Of a stretch of DNA of 64,000 bases, positions 26,371-38,640 are shown piece after piece (positions within the stretch are counted from its first letter, which is position 1; each line of letters begins with the position of its first letter). The stretch covers positions 13,880,078 through 13,944,077 of the forward strand of contig CM076648.1 in NCBI GenBank assembly GCA_038496675.1, read 5' to 3'. A model generated the notes under the pieces. It searched no databases and was not told where the DNA came from. It saw only the letters and a list, made by a program, of their open reading frames with translations. The DNA is from Rachycentron canadum. Taxonomy: Eukaryota > Chordata > Actinopteri > Carangiformes > Rachycentridae. Made by a program: the position numbers and the translations under genes.

Positions 26371-26399
26371 CTGCTGTTGCTGCTGCTGCTGCTGCTGCA
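26371..26399 (+). repeat. (CTG)n trinucleotide tract
   Basis: CTGCTGTTGC followed by seven CTG-phase units in plus orientation, i.e. CAG on the gpc5 strand. Located about 650 bp downstream of exon 6 within the intron. Confidence 0.92.
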
Positions 26400-27049
26400 G
26401 TGAAACAACAGAGGTGGCTACAGCAGCTGTTATTGAAGCTGCAACAGAGAAAGCACTCCCCTAAACTACCCTAATCTCATCATCCTGAGAGATAAACAGC
26501 TCTGAAAGGAGCCACAGCAGCACAAATGTGCATCAAAGCAGACTTTGTGATAGAACAGCTACATTGATTTTGACAAAGAGCAGAAAAAGGATTTTGTAAA
26601 TGAGAAGACACACAAACCAGATCAAATGGGTTTCTAAATGTGTAATGATTGATTTTGTTTTTCATTGCCTGGAGATGATTTTGCATTTGAGACTAGTTTC
26701 ATATTAGTCGGTGCTTACTGGTAATAGAGGATATAAATGAATTATTTTGTCAAGGATTATTCAAAGGTAAAGTGTGAAGGGCTTTAGCTTTGTGAGCAGT
26801 CATTTCTTTTAGAGGCAGCAGTCAGTGTTCCTTAAGGAACAAGCCAAAACCTGACAGGAGATATTTTGTGTTCCACAGACCGACAAAGAAGCACAGAGAA
26901 TTAGCAGATTGCCTTAGGAGATGGTTACCATATATCTGACAGAATGAGGGATGGAAATATCGATTTAAAACAAAGTGAGAGCCTAAATAAAAGGGGAAAT
27001 TGTGTAATGTACAGACAGTGAATATGTAAAAAGAATGAGAGGGTCTCAC

Positions 27050-27170
27050 CTGATTGATGTGTTTCAGTTTGTCAATGATTTGATTTATCACAGGGTCTGC
27101 TTCCTTCACTTTGACTTCAGGGTTGGCACTCTGAGCTTTGATCCCATTGCCAACCACACGGAGGGTGTAG
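27050..27170 (-). CDS. gpc5: glypican-5 exon 6 (internal coding exon)
   Basis: A 121-nt exon lying 28 kb from exon 5. The acceptor is CTCTCTTCACAG before CTACACCC; the donor is AATCAG/GTGAGA. One base completes the Ser codon begun in exon 5. The remaining 40 codons read YTLRVVGNGIKAQSANPEVK, then VKEADPVINQ and IIDKLKHINQ, ending in phase 0. VVGNGIKAQS.NPEVKVK..DPVINQIIDKLKH is almost identical to human GPC5 and is the clearest evidence for the subtype. The segment belongs to the C-terminal part of the globular core, just before the glycosaminoglycan-bearing stalk. Both splice sites are strong, and no other coding sequence lies within several kilobases on either side. Confidence 0.96.
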
Positions 27171-27514
27171 CTGTGAAGAGAGTACAGGAGAGAGGAAAGA
27201 GTCTCTAAGCGTTTTCATATATATCTGCTTGTCATGTTAAAGCATTTAATGAGAAAGAGGCTACCAGTGATGGACGTAGCCTACTTTATTGAAATATTGT
27301 ACTTTTCACTCCCTCCTCTTTATTTCAGAGGTGTAGTTGAGTTTCACATTAAGATTATTCACAATTCATAAAACATATACGTTTATAAAACATGTACTGT
27401 TACCAGATAAAGTGGCTTATGATCCCTTGCACATAAACAGCAATGGTTGGGACATTCAATTGTGTTTCATCAGTTATTATTAGTTTAATCAGTCTATTAG
27501 TTGTTAGCTGTTCT

Positions 27515-27690
27515 TCCTAAGAGAGAAAGTCCATCACAGGGCCAACACACAGAGACAAACTACCATTCACACTCACACTCATGCCCACTGGCAATTTAGA
27601 GACACAGATTCACAGATTAACCTAAACTTTGGACTGTGGGAGGAAGCTGGAGTACCCACACAGGGACAAGGAGAACATGCAAACTCCATG
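27515..27690 (+). repeat. dispersed teleost repeat, family A, copy 3 (3' half only)
   Basis: Contains GTCCATCACAGGGCCAACAC, CACTGGCAATTTAGAGACAC, GGACTGTGGGAGGAAGCTGG and GAGAACATGCAAACTCCATG, the 3' half of the family seen at 21510-21840, and ends beside a (GT)n tract at 27696-27717. It lies about 350 bp upstream of exon 6 in gene orientation. Confidence 0.75.
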
Positions 27691-28428
27691 TATCGTGTGT
27701 GTGTGTGTGTGTGTGTAAAATTGATTTTACTTTTGATTTGCTTGTAATGGAGTATTTCTACATGATTGTAATAGTATTGTTATAGTACTTTTAGTTACAG
27801 GAACAGGAACTGAGTACTTCTTCCACTACTGAGAAACATACCAGTAATGTGTCCTAAGCAAACTCGACAAACTATTATTTATTGTTTTCTTCTAAAATAA
27901 CACAAATATATGTTCAATATTCTGACCTCACATGAAATGAAATACCCTGGGGTTAAAGTAGAAACATGTTTCTCGACGAAACATGATTCACCAGCATGTG
28001 TGCACATGAGCACGTCTCTACTGCAGCCCTTACATGTATGGTTTATTAAATCAGTGCACTATATTCAGCTATTCATTTATAATATGAACTGTTACATTTC
28101 AGTATGCAGCATTAATCCATATTTTAAAGCAGTTCATTGTTGTTATAGCTCGGTAATAGGCTTCAGTTCACCTCAAGGACTCCTGACTCTTTAGTTTCAG
28201 TCCAGTCCGTCAGCTGTAATGACTCTGACCGTGGAGGCTGGTGAGTGAGTCACTCACATCTCAATCACCAGTATATCATTTAATCAAACTAGTAGATCAA
28301 GGTAAAGTCACTCATGGCTGAAATTTGTGTGTGTGTGTGTTCTGCAGATCTGACAGGGAGCGGGCCACTAAGGTGTTGACCCAACATCCATTTGAGCTTA
28401 AAAAAAATGGATCGGAAAATGATGAAAA

Positions 28429-28459
<31 letters not shown>

Positions 28460-28904
28460 TCAGTGGCTAAAATTACTGGTGATTTTGTAGCAGCTAACAC
28501 AGATTGGCAAGGTCAGGAAGAAAAAAAACATGTATGAATAAATAAAGTGCAGGAAGCATAGGTGCCTAATTTATTTAAAAGAAAAGGTGGGTGGCAGAAT
28601 TCAAATTCAGTCAGGATGTCTGTCGTTGAGATGCAATTTTGATGTTAATTTCCTGCAAATCTGAGCTCCTGAATGTGATTGGCTTTGGGAAGATACACCG
28701 CCATTCAGCGTCCTTTTCTACTTTTTAATCAACGGTCTGTTATCACCGTCATTTTTCTTATTAGGCTTTTCTTCTCTTTGTGTGGCCTCTGTCCTCGTTG
28801 TCTCAGCTGCGGCTGCTGTCTGTCTTCTGGCAGTCAAATAAAATATTAAAATGAACATTTTAAATCTGTCTGCAATAGCAGCACTTTGGAAATTTATAAC
28901 AGAT

Positions 28905-29105
28905 GCTCAAAGTTGGCCGGCACGGTGGTGAGGCCCGGGGCCTTTCTGTGTGAAGTTTGCATGTTCTCTCCTCTCAGTATGTCCGTCCTGCAACAGACTG
29001 GCGATCTGTCCAGGGTGTACCCCGCCTCTGCCCAACGTCAGCTGGGTTGGCTCCAGCCTCTCTGTGACCCTGCATGGATAGGTATACATAACGGATTGAT
29101 GGATG
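28905..29105 (-). repeat. dispersed teleost repeat, family A, copy 4 (reversed, internally deleted)
   Basis: On the plus strand it reads GAAGTTTGCATGTTCTCTC, CAGGGTGTACCCCGCCTCTG, CAGCTGGGTTGGCTCCAGCC and GGATTGATGGATG, the reverse complement of family A. The two end modules are joined directly, so the middle is deleted. Confidence 0.75.
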
Positions 29106-31414
29106 CTCAAAGTTGTATCTATGAAAAAGCATTTAGTCGGCAGATTAATACAGACGAGAAAGAAAAAAAATCTGTGATTTAATTAAATTCAAGTAAGATA
29201 ATATTCGGTTTTACTGTTGCCATCTTGGTACAGATTTGCTGCATCACACATGATTCATGCCATTTAATTTTCATTAGAATAAATTTTAATATCAGATGTC
29301 AAAAGACTCAATGTATTCCACAAGATTTGATCGACCTTTCGTTCATCCAAAAGTGAGTACTTAGGTTTGTTCACATAAAAGAGTCTGAATGTAAGAGACT
29401 GGAAACATGATCACCAGCTGTGTGTTGGATTTTAGAGCAGCCAGGTTATCGCAGTGCATGTTAAGTTAAAGTTAAGTTCCAGATTTTCTCTGAAAAGCTT
29501 TTTTGTGCACATTCACATCCACTACTGATCGACCAAAAAATGTGAGCATGAAAGTAAAGGCCCCGTTTGCTCGATCCAGCAAGCACCTGTGGCTGGAGAC
29601 CGGCATGTTTGGGACTAAACTGCACCTGAACCGTGTATACTGGAGCTGTGATCCAGATGCCTCCAGCTCAATTTAATCCCCGGACACACCTGCAGAGATT
29701 GAGATTGTGTGTGTAATAACTGGAAGCAAGATAGTCCTTGTTGAGTCAGGCGCAACTGTAAATTGTTAAGTGTTCACCTGGTAAGAAAAAAATAAAAAAG
29801 GGAGTTTTTTTGGCCCACTTGCCCTTGCACGCTTTGATAATCTCATAGGTTGCCTTCAGTTATCATGAGATGCCATCCTACCTAATAAATAGCAAAAAAT
29901 CCACCTCTTTGTGACCTTTACTGGGGTCTTTTTCCTCCTTTCTGTACACTATGATTAATAGCAGATTGAAGAGATTACATCAGAGCCATCTGTGCCCAAT
30001 TCCACCCAATGAAAATGTGTGCAGCCACACATCTGTATAAAAAAAAAAAAAAACTGTTATTACCAAATAGGGTTTTCAAATTGTCAAAACCACTGGAATG
30101 CATGATTTTAGACACAGCTAAACATGAAGCACATATAAAAAATATAATTTTCATCCATGGACACACACAAACATGCACATACATACAGGCAACTCCTCTT
30201 GCATTCAGTAAGCAATGTATTTCATTATGCCACTGGGATCCATAACCTGAAACACATGCAATCTCTTCTAGCATGCTGCAGGGCTGGCAATGCAATGCAA
30301 AGACTCTCTGGGGGTTGTAACACCAGAAAATAAGGGTGTGCTCCGTAAAAGGTGTCACAGATATAAAAAAAAAAAAAAAAACACATTGATCATAGTCATT
30401 ATATATTCTTGAGGGTGAGTAAAAAGCTTACAGTAGCATCAGGCACAACCTACAAGAGGATATCAAACAGCTGAGTGATTGCCTGTGTCTCTGTGGACCA
30501 GCAGCAGGATCCTATAATCCATATCCTTCTCCCCAAAGGGACGCTTGGTTTGCATCTCATCTCTGCTCTCACTGCTGTTCAGCCCTAGATTAAAAATTTC
30601 AATCATTTTATTCTTGGCTCTTCTTCACACCTCATTCTGCTATATTTGTCTGTAAGTGCAAAACCTTCATGTCTGGAACAAAGAAATCTGAGGCCTTTTT
30701 CGCCTTATTCCTTGACTTCAGGACAGAGTAGCACCGGCACGTCAAGGTAATTTACTCTGATCATAGCACAGGAGGAGCATGACTCTTCTCCCTGACAGCC
30801 TCTAGCCACTCTACTTCTGTGGTTGTGTATAAAACAGATGTGAGATACTGCACAGAATATGATGTCTCCTATTTGTAACATTTTTGTCTCAAGTGCATCA
30901 TCTTCGCTGTGTCCCTTTGATTAAGACAGTGAGGACGAGAAGTGTTTGAGAGTTAGGCTTAAATTTGACTGCCGCGCAACACACTGCAACTTAAGAAAAC
31001 ACATCCCAATGGGCATGGCACAATAAAAAGGAGAGATATGGATGTATACATAGAAAACAACCTGAACAATCTGACTACACATTTGCAGCATAAAAGGAGA
31101 TCCAGAGGTTGACAGGTTCATCAGTTCATCAGCCTCTTTTCACATTGTCTCGCTGTTTGTCATTTTCTGTATCATTACAAAAATAGCAATTACAGCTGCT
31201 TTAAATTGACACCATCTCCATAACGGTAAGCATCACCAATGTGCAGCGATGTGTGTGGGTGAGTGTTTTAGTGTATGACTGTGTTTCCATTATTTGTAGT
31301 GTTCCTCCTTAGACCTGGCACTGGTGTCAAATTGGTGAAGAAGTTTTCTTCATTTTCTTATCTAATCTACCTGTGTGCATTTTCTTAAGCTTTTTCTTTT
31401 TAATACAGAAAGAA

Positions 31415-31459
31415 GTTACTGTTTACTGACAGAAGTTTACTGTTACTGTTTACTGACAG
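31415..31459 (+). repeat. 18-bp direct repeat with 27-bp period
   Basis: GTTACTGTTTACTGACAG occurs at 31415-31432 and again at 31442-31459, separated by AAGTTTACT. Confidence 0.93.
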
Positions 31460-34400
31460 CTGATGAACACTCATGACATTATTTAACTAGCAGGTCACAG
31501 ACTGCTCATACTGGTTTAGATCTACTGCTATGCTTCAGCAGCCTTTGAGGTATCAACAGTAACTTGCAACTGAGCAAGCCTGTAAATTATTTGCAGTGAA
31601 ACCATCTGTCTTTCAATTGTGAGTTCACATGAATAATGAATAATTACCGTGGTGATAAATAAGACAGTGTTAGTTTAAATGGGTTTTTTTCTTTCTAATA
31701 TGCTAAGATGGCTATTTAAAAACTGCTAAATAAGAATAAAAGGAACAAGACAGCAGACACTCAGCTATCGAGATGATCTGTGATTTTTTTTTTTTTTCAC
31801 AAACCTTAAAAAAAGAAAAAAAAACTGCTGGATGTCTAATAAAAATATGTATTTTTCTTGAGAGCACCTTCATCAAAATGTTATGGCAAGAGGAATTCAG
31901 TAGCTCAGGAGATAAAGGAGGCCAACAATACACAGTGTTCATGGTTGGCTGAGTGTGAAACAAAGCAGGCCTGCAGTTAGTAGGCCAGAAGGCAATACCT
32001 GCCTTCTGGTTGTCACTGAGGAAACAAAAGTCCTTCTGGCTCATTGCTGAGTGCAGAGAGGATCTGGGAGAGTTCACTACTTCAAACAGCCCGTTCACTT
32101 CAGCTCAAAAGGACAGAAAATACTTCAGGCAAGACAATACAACATGTGCAGTTTAATGTGTTAACTCAACAAGAGGGCCATGCTTCAAACAAGCATCTGT
32201 TTGGTGCAATAACCCAGAGTTAATATGGTAATAAAGAAAGCAATCCACACAGTGACATAACACTGTAATTAAATCATACATCAAGGTTTCCATACCTCCT
32301 GCAGTGAATAAGGGTATGTTTACATTCCACAATATGTAGAGTAAGGCCAAACTTTTCTGATATCCTTAGGAAAGACTTATTTCTTTGTGCACAAACTCTG
32401 AATCACATAAATTAATTGACTGACAAAACTTCTGCACACCGTTTGTAATAAGGTATTTTCATAAAGGATTATTTTAATCAGGATTACAAGGTTTGCTGGT
32501 ATGTGTATCTAGAACTGTGTACTTTTACTGAGAGCTGCGACAAAGAGGATAATACAACAGCAGTCAACAGTGCCTCTGGCAAAGATTTAGCTCCAAACAT
32601 CACTACTGCCATGTTTGTTCCAATTACTAGGAAGCCCTGAGCCTTGAAGTTGTATTGACTTGTGCCAGTGAGACACTATGGAATTAGCCAGACAGAGCTG
32701 TTTGAACAAGGTGGCAGCTGTAATTAATATGGTCTGGCAGTTGGTCGGTGGGTAATGGGCATTTTGTGTCAGGAATCTGTACTTAGGCTGTCATACTGAG
32801 ATGTTGGGGCTTGCTCTTATGAAGACAGATTCATCACATATTCATAAACACAAGGTTTTACAAGACTGCAAAACTCTGCAGGAGGAAAATAAAAGAATCT
32901 GTAAGTGCACTGTAATGGCTAACAACTATCATTTTATGTTAAATGGTTAAATTCAATTTGCTTATGTTTATGTTGAGTAGGTGAGGATTTTGCAGAATTC
33001 AGCTAGTCTTTATTATTATCGTTTCATGCCAATGGCTACGCCAACAAGGCCTTAAAGGACACTATAAAGTCACACAAGCTCAGGATCAGAGGGCTGCTTA
33101 TACAACAGAAGGGAAAGCAACTTCAGCATCTCTCACAATCAAATCTTCAGCCCATCATTGTCAACACAATTCATAAATCATTGACAAAAACATGTATTAT
33201 ATTCTGTGGTACTGGAGAATCAACCAAGAACAATGTCCAGAGGAAGATTGCAAGCTCTGAAGTGTGCAACTGAAGATCCCTTTTTTTGACGTGCACATAC
33301 ATATTTGATTTTGGTTTCAATAAAATATTGTGCAAAACCATTTTTGTTGTGTAGGATAAATTAATATTAAAAAAAAAAAAAAAACACAAATTAAATGTTA
33401 ACATAAAAGTCAACACAATACAAATTATTCCACATCAACCTCTTGTCCATGGGTGACTGTGTGATTTTACAATCTTATCTATTCTTTGTTTTGATCAGAT
33501 GATCAATGGTGCTAATATCTATCACATATCTCCATAACTTGCCAGACAAAGAGTAAATCAATGAACCATAGTATCGCAAAAGGCTTTAATCTGCTTAAAA
33601 CGGAAAATGCACAAAGGTAATGACACATAATCAATATTACAAGGAAACAAGAAAACAGACAACATGTTAAAACTGCAGGGGTCAAGTCAATACATTAATT
33701 TAATCATCTAAAAATGAGCTCAGTTACAACACTTCCACCAGTGAATATTGGTGTTAACTGGTGGTGATATCAAAGTCAATGACAAATATCAATAATGCGC
33801 CTGCACTTCAAATGCTTCGAGGAATAACACTGCGAATAAATGAACTTTAACTGCTGCATGTTCAGGTCTATTGAGGCATCTTCTTTCTGATACTACTGTT
33901 GCTACAACGCCACGGTCACCACCCTCACCATCATAGCCACATCAAAACCATTTGCCATCTATATAAACAGCATTCTTTCAATGTTCTAGACAGATTCACA
34001 CATACAAGTGGCAGCATATGGCTTGGCACTTCTAACACTGATGCCCAAAACAAAACCTACCTCATATTCACAGAAATCCATTACTTGGGTTGTAAAGTTT
34101 GTGTTATATTGTACCAGTAATTTCCCCTGCAAACCTAAGTGGCTCTGTATGAGCTACTGCATCAGACACACTGTTAATGCCAAATAGATATCAGAGGTCC
34201 TCAAATAGCATTGGAACTTTTATAACATCTCCTAAATATTTGAGCTTTATGGAAGGTAATAAGGACAAATGGAAAAGTTGGCTATCTAGGAGGTACGATG
34301 GCCTCATAAAAGCAGATGGTCACCGAAAGAGGGAATTTTAAAAGATGTTAATGTCTCACAAGGGCAGTAATGTTCAGGATTAAACAGATGTGGTAAGAGC

Positions 34401-37400
34401 AGGGCAGAAAATTAAAGACTCATCAGAGCTTTTAGGATATCAGTAATCAACATGGTTGCATCCAAAATAATGTTCTGGTGCATTTTCCCTACATTTCATT
34501 AATACCATTTATTTTCCATCTGTCTGAAAGTTTTATTTTACTGCGGAAGACAAATAGATTTCCTGCAGAATTTCATGTACTGATTTTCTGGTCTCAGTCC
34601 AGTGCAGATTATCAAAATCATCACTGATGATTTTCCTCTCTGGCACAAAACTTAAGAAGCTTAGTCATCTTTGCCATCTTCATCCACTGACCGAGCCTGT
34701 CCAAAATTTCAACACCTGCTTCTTGGAGATGCAGAGAAAAAAAAAAAAATACTGAGAGGATGATTATGAATTTATAAAGAGTTCTGTAAACATGCATAAA
34801 CAAATCAAGAAGCCGAGGGCAACACCCTTATTTCCCAGGCTATCAAATAGCCGAGGCAGCGAGGATGTCAGGTTTAAAGTAAACACTTGAGAAATGATTG
34901 GACTTCCTTTCCCAATACCGCTGTTTCATAAAAAGGCATCTATCCAGCACAGCAACAGAGCCAAAAGGAGCACACACAGATTACAATAAGGCTTGAAGAA
35001 GCATGCTGCAGCACTTTTGTGCTGAGATATTTAAGCCGGATATTAACATGTAATTTGTCAGTGCTATGCTCAGCAGTGCTACAATTCTCACAGACTGTAA
35101 ATTATCAGTCCTTTACTTTCAAAGGTATAAGCAGGAAAAAACACACAATTTCTGCAGCAATTTAAAATGCATCTAGGTGAGCACTGATAGATCTGTACCC
35201 ATTTTATCTAAAATGCTGGCAGAGTAAGTGTAAATTGGCTACAGTAGAAAACCGTAACACGGCTGATTGTTGCTATTATTAACAGGGATATTTGTAGCTG
35301 TACATTTGGGGCAGTGGTAAAAGAAGGATTTGACTCATTTACTGATGTAAAACTAGCAAAAATATTGCAGTAAAATGTCTTTTTATTAAAAATGTTACTT
35401 ACGTTAAAATAAAGAATTATTAGCTATTGCATTACAACCAAGGTGAAAAACACCACCTGCCACTCTTAAATTATTATGCATTGAATACTTACTTTCGATG
35501 CTTTAATATACCTGTGCAGGATCTTCCATAGAAATGCATCCTACTTAAAATTTATATATAATTATTAATTGATCATATCTTCATCATGCACTTATGTCAC
35601 TTGTACATTGAGAGAGTTGATCACATTAATCTTTCTTCCTCTCTATATGAGCCATCAAGCTGGGTGTGTAAACAAGCTAATGTTGCTTAATAAGTTTGGT
35701 TTGTCATCATAAAAGGTGATTATATGTCAATGTTATCTTCACAGTTTTTGCAAGTTTAAGGCCCTGAGATATTTCAAAACAAACAACCACAGACAGCAGG
35801 GTGGATAACAGACAGCCACATGTTTACACCATAGGGTGTCTGTGCATGTGAAGGTGTTCAGATGTACGTCCATGCAGTTAAAGATTTTCGGGCTACATAT
35901 TGACGTCAAGAAAACGGATAAAGCCAGAGAAATTGCCTGCAAGGAAATTAGCCATGTTTTGCATGAAATGTGTAACCTGCAAAAACATACGTGCACTTCA
36001 CAGGATTTATCCCTTCACCACAACCCAGCAAGGAAGCGATGCCAGAGGCAAATTATCGAATTCTGTCTTTTCTCTTTTCACAGGCAGTATGGAGAGAGGG
36101 GACGATTACACGGACTGTAACTCTTTCATAGTAATAATATGAATGCTGTATTATAATTAATTCTGAAAAAATTCAAACCTATCCTTTAAGGACAAAAACT
36201 AGTGGGCAGCATGACCAGAAGTGGATCACTGGTATAGATAAAACAAAACAAAAAAAAAAAGATCATAAATAATGAAAATAATAAATAATGATAATAATAA
36301 GATATACTAAGTGAACATCATAATATGTGAGAACGCACACTAACCCAACTAACCCAATTTGAAGCTCTAAATTACACTGTGTGTCAAGGTTTTTGTCTGT
36401 TTTTATTGTTCTACTACAGCTGGCAGGAACAAGCATCCACATCTGTTGTTCCTACATCCGCAGATACTGAGATCCAGTCACTACACCTGAGAGAGAACAG
36501 TGTAGAATCCACATCAGTAAACAACACATTGGCAAGAGAGCAAAATACCAACTGTCTAATCACCCCTGTGAAAGTGTTTGTTGATATTTGTTCTCACCCT
36601 CATTCTTCTTTTCACTCAGTAGTAACAGCGGCTGAAAGGACCAAAGGAAAAACAGCTGCTAATGGAAAAGTAACTCAAACTTCCTGCAGGGCACTGAATG
36701 CTCAAGGTGAATGACGGCTGCCAAACACAAGTCTGAGTGATCTGAGATTAATTCAAGGCTTCCTCAGATTAAGAAGTCTGTGTGTCACCAAATTTAAAAG
36801 AATGACAGTCATCACTGGAAGGCAAACAAGTGCGGCAGCAGAGGAGCAAAGAGCATGGGTGTTGTTTTATACGACAAAAATGTCAGGGCTATATAGTATA
36901 GTATAAGGTTTATATTGGTCAATTCATCCATCTAATAAATCATTTAATTAGAAAAGGAACAATGTTCAATCACTCAACATTTAAATAAATACAAATGTAC
37001 ATGAGGTAGTCGATAAATCCTTCAGTCTGATGTTGTTTTAATGTATTCAAAAATAGCAGGAATAATACCTTAGTTGAAAACCTATTACATTGTGATAAAA
37101 GCATCTACAGTTCTGATGCAGTTAAATACAGGACATATAATACAGTTGATTTAGCAACACCACTGGTGGTTTTACACTACAGGTCACACAATTGTAGGGG
37201 CAGCAAAACAAATTGTCACTTTAATTAAGAAGTCAGGCAGTAATTTCCTTTCCCCGTCATTCTGAGGTGAGCAACTGTGAGTCTACAAACAGCAGGGCAG
37301 AGTGAAAGGAGTTGGTTACCTCACTGAGAAGTTGGAGATGTGCAGCTTGTTGCCTGCAGCTCTTCATCTAACAGCTCACTGTGACTGCTCCATTTTTGCT

Positions 37401-38044
37401 CTAACCTGTAATATTTCAAACTGATCCACTCAAAAAATCCCAAAAGGACCAATTTTGATTAACAATTTCTAAGCTCACTGACAAACATATTGCATTTCCT
37501 GTTACTTCTTCATAATAGGACACCTGTTTTGCCAGTTAAGTGCTTTAAATGTGAAGCTGAAGGAGTGGGTAGCTGGTGGTAATGCACCAGAAAGCTGGAA
37601 CAAAACATCAAAAGGGAAAAACTGTGTTTCATGGTGGCACACAAGGATTTACAGGACCTGCCATGGAATGCATATTGAAATCATAGTAAATCTGTTTATA
37701 TTCATCCTGCTTTATGACACAATGTTTAAATATTAAAACCTATACTCGCATTGATTTTTCTCTGTTTCTGGTAAAACTGAAGTTGGCCAAAATGAATTTT
37801 ACTTTATTACTGCAATGTATGTACAAAATGTTGTTAATAGGAGATGATTGTTTGGCTTGTGTTAATCCAATTCACAGCTTTTGTCTGTGGTCAGTCTTTG
37901 TTACTGCTGGAGTTGCAGCATGTGCATGCTGTAAACTGTGTGTGTGCTGCACTCTACAACTAGTGCAGTTACATGTTTTTCTTCACAACAGGTAACACAG
38001 AAGAAAAAAAACTTTCTATCTTGATGACCACTTATCCAAAAACT

Positions 38045-38165
38045 TGAGCAAACACTGCACTTCCTCTCCACTGCAATACACCCTCAAGATTTGAGGTTAA
38101 TCGGATTAGCGGTTGTTGAGAAAATCAAAATACAGACAGAAAGAAAGACGGACAGAGAATCCTCC
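38045..38165 (+). repeat. dispersed repeat fragment, family G (tentative)
   Basis: CTCAAGATTTGAGGTTAATC, GGATTAGCGGTTGTTGAGAA and AAATACAGACAGAAAGAAAG, then GACGGACAGAGAAT, resembles the end of a widespread fish repeat with an (AGACGGAC)-type tail. Only one copy is seen here. Confidence 0.4.
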
Positions 38166-38394
38166 AATTATAGTTAGATTAAAGACCTTTTAAATGGATT
38201 TTCAAAGCCATGCTTTCAATCTAAATGTAAATATCTGAGAACTTGTAGTTTCTCTTCTGAGATGAGGAAAGCTTGTTCTACATCTTCACTGTGGCCTTTG
38301 GAGAAAAATATACAAACCATTTTCAGTAAATCCAGTTGGTTAAACATTGGTTTAAGCCATAGGCTGTATATCAAAATGGACATATACTCTGTGG

Positions 38395-38640
38395 CTGAAA
38401 GGTGAAGCCTATGCTGAAGTGCCTTCAACCTGTATTACATCTAATGACCATCAGAGGGTGACTCCACTGGTTGCAAAAAGAAGAAGATTTTTTAGAAGTC
38501 TATGTGAAAATGACTTCCCTCTTATTGTCAATATCATTATTATTATTATTATTATTATTATCTCAGTAAATGTTTCCCTGATGAGTTCACAGTCTCAATT
38601 GCTAGTCTTAAGTCTTCTAATATAATACTAGCATTTATGG
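38395..38640 (+). repeat. dispersed teleost repeat, family D
   Basis: Recognised by GTGAAGCCTATGCTGAAGTG, CATCAGAGGGTGACTCCACT, GGTTGCAAAAAGAAGAAGAT, TAGAAGTCTATGTGAAAATG and, after an (ATT)n insertion, CTCAGTAAATGTTTCCCTGA and GAGTTCACAGTCTCAATTGC. I know this order from a common perch-like fish repeat. A related tail may lie at 40170-40255 (TGACGTCACCGAGGATAG followed by TCCATCTTTATACACG). Confidence 0.55.
38535..38562 (+). repeat. (ATT)n tract inside a family D repeat
   Basis: A short trinucleotide tract that interrupts the recognisable repeat text at 38395-38640. Confidence 0.9.

Larger units (their letters stand above)
12452..27049 (-). other. gpc5: 14.6-kb intron between gpc5 exons 6 and 7
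   Basis: Intronic sequence with LINE 3'-end fragments (17501-17635, 22369-22680), dispersed repeats (16905-17110, 17860-18056, 21510-21840, 24085-24165, 25210-25700), a poly-A run at 14296-14325, a 10-bp tandem repeat at 19011-19037 and a (CTG)n tract at 26371-26399. Stretches at 13680-13990 and 20920-21270 are free of obvious repeats and carry homeodomain- or POU-type motifs. No other coding exon could be supported. Confidence 0.75.

Noticed and set aside
28886..29182. 98-codon plus-strand open frame
   Set aside because: It is a translated reversed family A repeat, with no gene-like features.
29975..30358. 127-codon minus-strand open frame
   Set aside because: Composition is noise-like, with a run of Phe from a poly-A tract on the other strand; no domain.
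31880..31990. Possible tRNA-derived SINE (TAGCTCAGGAGATAAAG)
   Set aside because: An A-box-like string is present, but no matching B-box (GGTTCGANNCC) at the right distance.
31712..32098. 128-codon minus-strand open frame
   Set aside because: Contains poly-Lys/Phe from homopolymers, no motif, no splice sites of quality at its borders, and no similarity that I recognise.
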